This document shows positions 7,701 through 10,271 of a DNA stretch of 10,271 bases, piece after piece. The stretch covers positions 1 through 10,271 of the forward strand of contig PITI01000617.1 of assembly GCA_004325065.1 (NCBI GenBank), given 5' to 3'. The position numbers were made by a program, and so were the translations under genes. Position 1 is the first letter of the stretch. Each line of letters opens with the position of its first letter. The notes beneath the pieces are model-generated. The model saw nothing but the letters and a program-made list of their open reading frames with translations, did no database searches and was not told where the DNA came from. Source of the stretch: Hamiltosporidium magnivora. Taxonomy: Eukaryota; Microsporidia; Dubosqiidae.

Positions 7701-7733
7701 GAGATAGGAATGAGCGTCACTTAGAGTTAGATG

Positions 7734-7955
7734 AGAGCAGAGATGCATGATGAACCAACCCCTCTGCTTGAAAAGAAGCGAAGAATGTGTAAGACGGGTA
7801 AAACATTTTAAAAAAACATTACGCCCCTTATTAAGCAGGAGGAGTTGAAGATAAACATAAATGAAGAGTCGGATTTAGAAGAAGAAGAAACGGTAGTGAT
7901 TAAAGAAGGAAGAAAAATTAAAAGCCAAAGAGAAATTTTAACTCAGAATGCTTAA
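7734..7955 (+). pseudogene. LINE ORF C-terminal tail remnant
   Basis: A single frame runs from 7734 to TAA 7953-7955 with one internal TAA (7809-7811). It starts AEMHDEPTPLLEKKRRMC and ends with an acidic run (NEESDLEEEE) followed by a basic Lys/Arg/Gln segment. The frame follows directly on the endonuclease part, so I take it as the original end of the element's ORF. Confidence 0.55.
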
Positions 7956-8069
7956 ATAAATACTTATAAGGGTGGTATGTGTTATATTATTTTCATGATA
8001 TTAGGCGGTTCTGTGATTAAGATAGAATATTGCTTATACCAGTGGAGAGAGTAATCACAAAAACTATCT

Positions 8070-8842
8070 GTTTGACAATGCATATGTATAATTTGTGTGA
8101 GAATCATTGATAATATTTTTGAGGAAATATAAACCACATTAGATCTATCGATCAATCTCTGGGTCATTGGATGGCAAATGATTAAAATAAACGAATGGAA
8201 AAAAGAAAGACAGTCTTAAAATTATTAATTTGGCGTGGAAATCAGACTATGGCTTATGGAAAATAAAAATAATTGTTCGGGGAGAAAAAAAGAATACTCT
8301 AAATGTTGGGATGGTCTGAATCTTAGAAACTGGCTTTGCGTAGAAGAGGAATATACAGAGAAAATGCTAGGATATTGACATGTGGGAATATGTTAACATT
8401 ATATGTTCATTTTCAATACTGTGAGGTAGAATTGTACTGGAATGAATTTCTAAATGTTCTCTTAACATTCTATGGATACCACCTAGTATACCTACATCAC
8501 GAAGCTTTCCATTTAAAAGGTGGGTATAACTTAACTAATAAGTTAAATAGTTCCTCTTGTTTGGTGATGTCTTTTATATAGTGTTATCATAGGCTAGAAC
8601 CTTTTATGAGCCTCGAGAGCTATGCAACATTATTATTTACTCTACAGTTCTAGAACTCGAAAGACTTTGAGCTAAGGTATATCCAAGCGATTTACATTAA
8701 GTCAAACTAGAAGTTACAGTGTCATACTAAGAGGTTTAACCAGCAACTTAGGGTTACGGGGGTTACTGAGTAAAATTTTTGTATATTAAAGGCGCTAAGT
8801 CTATATATTCGAGTAAGCAAGGCTAGGTTTCCATGCTTTTAA
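8070..8842 (+). pseudogene. decayed plus-strand ORF of unknown product adjoining the LINE
   Basis: Not recognised. Successive plus-strand pieces: about 8073-8212 (includes LDLSINLWVIGWQMIKINEW); 8191-8316 (KIINLAWKSDYGLWKIKIIV, then KKNTLNVGMV, TGA); and one frame from 8327 onward. That last frame is open to TAG 8579-8581, with RGIYRENARILTCGNMLTLY and YHLVYLHHEAFHLKGGYN, and continues through stops to about 8842 with LEPFMSLESYATLLFTLQ and KRFNQQLRVTGVTE. Composition matches the LINE rather than the AT-rich flank, and the right edge coincides with a return to very AT-rich DNA. It may be an extra domain or 3' part of the same element, a second nested element, or a captured gene. The usual LINE layout would end before this point. 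An antisense ORF at 7982-8167 is taken as a shadow. Confidence 0.4.
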
Positions 8843-9042
8843 ATGAATTGCCATTAAAAATTCATTTGATTTTTGTAATCTGCTTACAAAAAAAACTAAA
8901 AACGTTTTCGTTTTGAAAAAGTCGCACAAATTTGATGATCATATTTTTCCTCAAAATTTTTTTTCGATATCATTAGATACTGCAACGTTGTTACCATACC
9001 TATTAAAAATATAAACAATAATTTTCCTACCACATATAAATA
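8801..9042 (-). pseudogene. possible distal end of the decayed LRR gene
   Basis: Reading leftward, one frame runs from 9042 to TAG 8898-8896 (48 codons, including a hydrophobic segment, then MVTTLQYLMISKKNFEEKYD and a basic end). An overlapping frame runs from 8938 to TAG 8803-8801 (45 codons, SRLQKSNEFLMAIHLKAWKP). LQYLMIS has LRR-like spacing, and the strand agrees with the better LRR pieces further right. The second frame crosses the composition boundary at about 8842, which weakens it. Confidence 0.25.
8841..8867. repeat. 9-bp inverted repeat at composition boundary
   Basis: AAATGAATT (8841-8849) and AATTCATTT (8859-8867) are exact reverse complements with a 9-nt loop. They sit exactly where the GC-richer mobile/relic DNA gives way to AT-rich flank. 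This could be a 3' hairpin of the inserted element or coincidence. Confidence 0.5.
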
Positions 9043-9154
9043 CTAGTTACCAAGCAGATGGTTCTTATTTAATTGTCATCATCCACCTTTAAATAAGTTT
9101 ATTATTTTTATAATAAAAAAAAAACTCCAATTCCCTACAAAAAGATTAAGTGTT

Positions 9155-9171
9155 AAAGATGTTACATCTTT
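9155..9171. repeat. 7-bp hairpin
   Basis: AAAGATG, TTA, CATCTTT: a perfect 7-bp stem with a 3-nt loop, flanked by GTT and TTAAC that nearly extend it. Located inside the gap between two LRR relic pieces; no function assigned. Confidence 0.4.
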
Positions 9172-9422
9172 TTAACGAAGAAAAAATTGATCTTCGAGTA
9201 GTAAATTATTTATTTTATGAATAGGAAAAATTTGCTTTTAGTTACAGCTCATTTAATATACTCAAGGATTCTCTCAGCAACCACTAATAAATTACAACAA
9301 AGCTTTAAGATACTTCTTATCGTGTTCCGTCATATTGAAATGAAATAGCTAATAAAAAAATTAAATTCTTGTACTAGAAAGCCAAATATATGCCTACTCC
9401 GGTTTTTTTTTGCAGATTAAAG

Positions 9423-10271
9423 CTAAATATTTACCAAAAATGAAAAATAAACCGTAAAAAATTTATTATAAAACCGAAGACTTATACTTTCATATACTTC
9501 TAAAGAAGGCACCAAATGATTTAAATGTATAAAAAGTTCTAAAACACCCTTATAACAACATATTTTGGTTTAAATGTCTCTTCTATAAAATCAATTGTTT
9601 CTTTTGATAAATTTTATCCTGCCCGAAATTTTTTAGTACAATGTAAAATTCATTATTAAAATACATATATATACAGGTTTAAGTATTCTTCTTTATATCA
9701 CACCGACTAAATATGATAAACTTAAGTTGCTTCAGATTTGCAACAAATATAAAATCTTTTTCTTATATATTTAGTCCATTTAAATTCATTATTTTTATTT
9801 TATATTCTTGGGAAGTACAAAACAATTCCGAAAAACTAATATTTCGAAAATTGTTTCTATAGATTTTTAATTCTTTTAGATTCAATAAATATCTGAAAAG
9901 CTTTTACATTGAAATTATCTATAAGAAAATCCCTAATACATAGTTTCATTGTATTGTTTAGACCATAGTTTTCAATAGAAACATTAAAGGAATAGAAGAT
10001 AATTTCAAATCTGCTTGATCTTTATTTGAGGCTGTAAAATCAAAATCTTTATTATTTGCCAAAAGTTTTACTAAACAATCATTCTATCAATACTCCAAAT
10101 ATATAACTTTGTAATATAAAAACTTTGATCTACCGAACGGTTTAACTTTATAGTGTTTATATCATCAAAGTATATTTCTTGAAGACCTATCATATCTATC
10201 AACTTTGAAAAATTGAATAACAATCATTGTCATTATTAAGCCAGAATTTAAAATATTTTATAGATTCGTTT
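9423..10271 (-). pseudogene. decayed leucine-rich-repeat protein gene, right-truncated by window
   Basis: Reading leftward from the right edge. One frame (10223-10074) gives FSKLIDMIGLQEIYFDD then INTIKLNRSV, to TAG 10073-10071. A second frame, from about 10073 down to TAG 9585-9583, carries ADLKLSSIPLMFLLKTMV, several stops, then three clear LRR strands: LLNLKELKIYRNNF, IKIMNLNGLNI and LKQLKFIIFSRCDI (TAA after the second). A third frame (9569-9423) gives ICCYKGVLELFIHLNHLVPS and onward to TAG 9425-9423. The LxxLxLxxN-type spacing is explicit. Large lineage-specific families of LRR proteins, many secreted, are known in microsporidia and are thought to act at the host interface. About seven stops in frame two and two frameshifts show decay. 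The N-terminus would lie beyond the window. Confidence 0.62.

Larger units (their letters stand above)
6183..7955 (+). mobile_element. 5'-truncated, decayed R2-like LINE retrotransposon (RT + CCHC + restriction-like endonuclease)
   Basis: Plus-strand relic of the 3' half of a single-ORF LINE, spread over all three frames. Reverse-transcriptase motif C is present as NHLLFIDDLK (Asp pair at 6237-6242), followed by a motif-D-like NKEKS (6328-6342). A clear stretch INQHAISLINYHVGVVRLE (about 6538-6594) and ELGRDLNSV (about 6699-6725) belong to the region after the palm in these elements. Then come a zinc-finger remnant (7107-7160) and endonuclease remnants (7361-7480), and a C-terminal extension ending in an acidic, Lys-rich tail at TAA 7953-7955. 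More than a dozen in-frame stops and about seven frame changes make it non-functional. Everything before motif C is missing, consistent with 5' truncation during target-primed reverse transcription. Composition is visibly less AT-rich than the left flank. The 3' boundary is uncertain. Confidence 0.8.

Noticed and set aside
7982..8167. 61-codon minus-strand ORF
   Set aside because: Plus-strand pieces over the same bases fit better with the neighbouring plus-strand relic; no motif seen on the minus strand.
1..10271. CRISPR array, bacterial operon or rRNA gene
   Set aside because: No regularly spaced repeats, no ribosome-binding-site pattern and no rRNA-like conserved blocks; the intron and LINE point to a eukaryote.

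Overview
The window is strongly AT-rich and gene-poor. It looks like a microsporidian genome of the expanded, gene-sparse kind; Hamiltosporidium or Edhazardia relatives would fit, but the species cannot be read from this sequence. Three things point there. One intact gene needs removal of a 23-nt intron with a GTAAGT donor and TAATTTAAG acceptor, the classic short microsporidian type. A CCC triplet abuts its ATG. Around it lies a field of decayed coding sequence, including a LINE remnant and a leucine-rich-repeat (LRR) gene relic.

Layout. 1-847: minus-strand relic starting with an ATG and signal-peptide-like segment (845-847, reading left) and running off the left edge. 848-1340: mostly blank AT-rich DNA. 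About 1340-1790: GC-richer patch with possible minus-strand coding fragments. 2076-2761 (+): the only intact gene, an AIG1/ADTRP-family (FAR-17a/AIG1) multi-pass membrane hydrolase of 220 residues after splicing. About 2908-3300 (-): fragments resembling the C-terminal part of a TAPT1-family membrane protein. 3433-3711 (+): a 92-codon ORF of unknown status. About 4061-4280 (+): broken pieces vaguely like a KIX domain. About 4860-5735 (-): another low-confidence decayed coding stretch. 6183-7955 (+): a 5'-truncated, heavily mutated R2-like LINE retaining an RT FIDD motif, a CCHC zinc-finger remnant and a restriction-like endonuclease remnant. 8070-8842 (+): a second plus-strand decayed ORF of unknown identity with similar base composition. 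8801-10271 (-): a decayed LRR gene running off the right edge.

The genes do not form an operon or system. The single functional-looking gene sits in a graveyard of relics on both strands. The LINE and LRR calls rest on motif patterns read by eye. The other relics rest on interrupted open stretches and are much less certain, because AT-rich DNA read in six frames can look protein-like by chance. Most ORFs of 60-90 codons inside the LINE region are out-of-frame or antisense shadows and are not listed.
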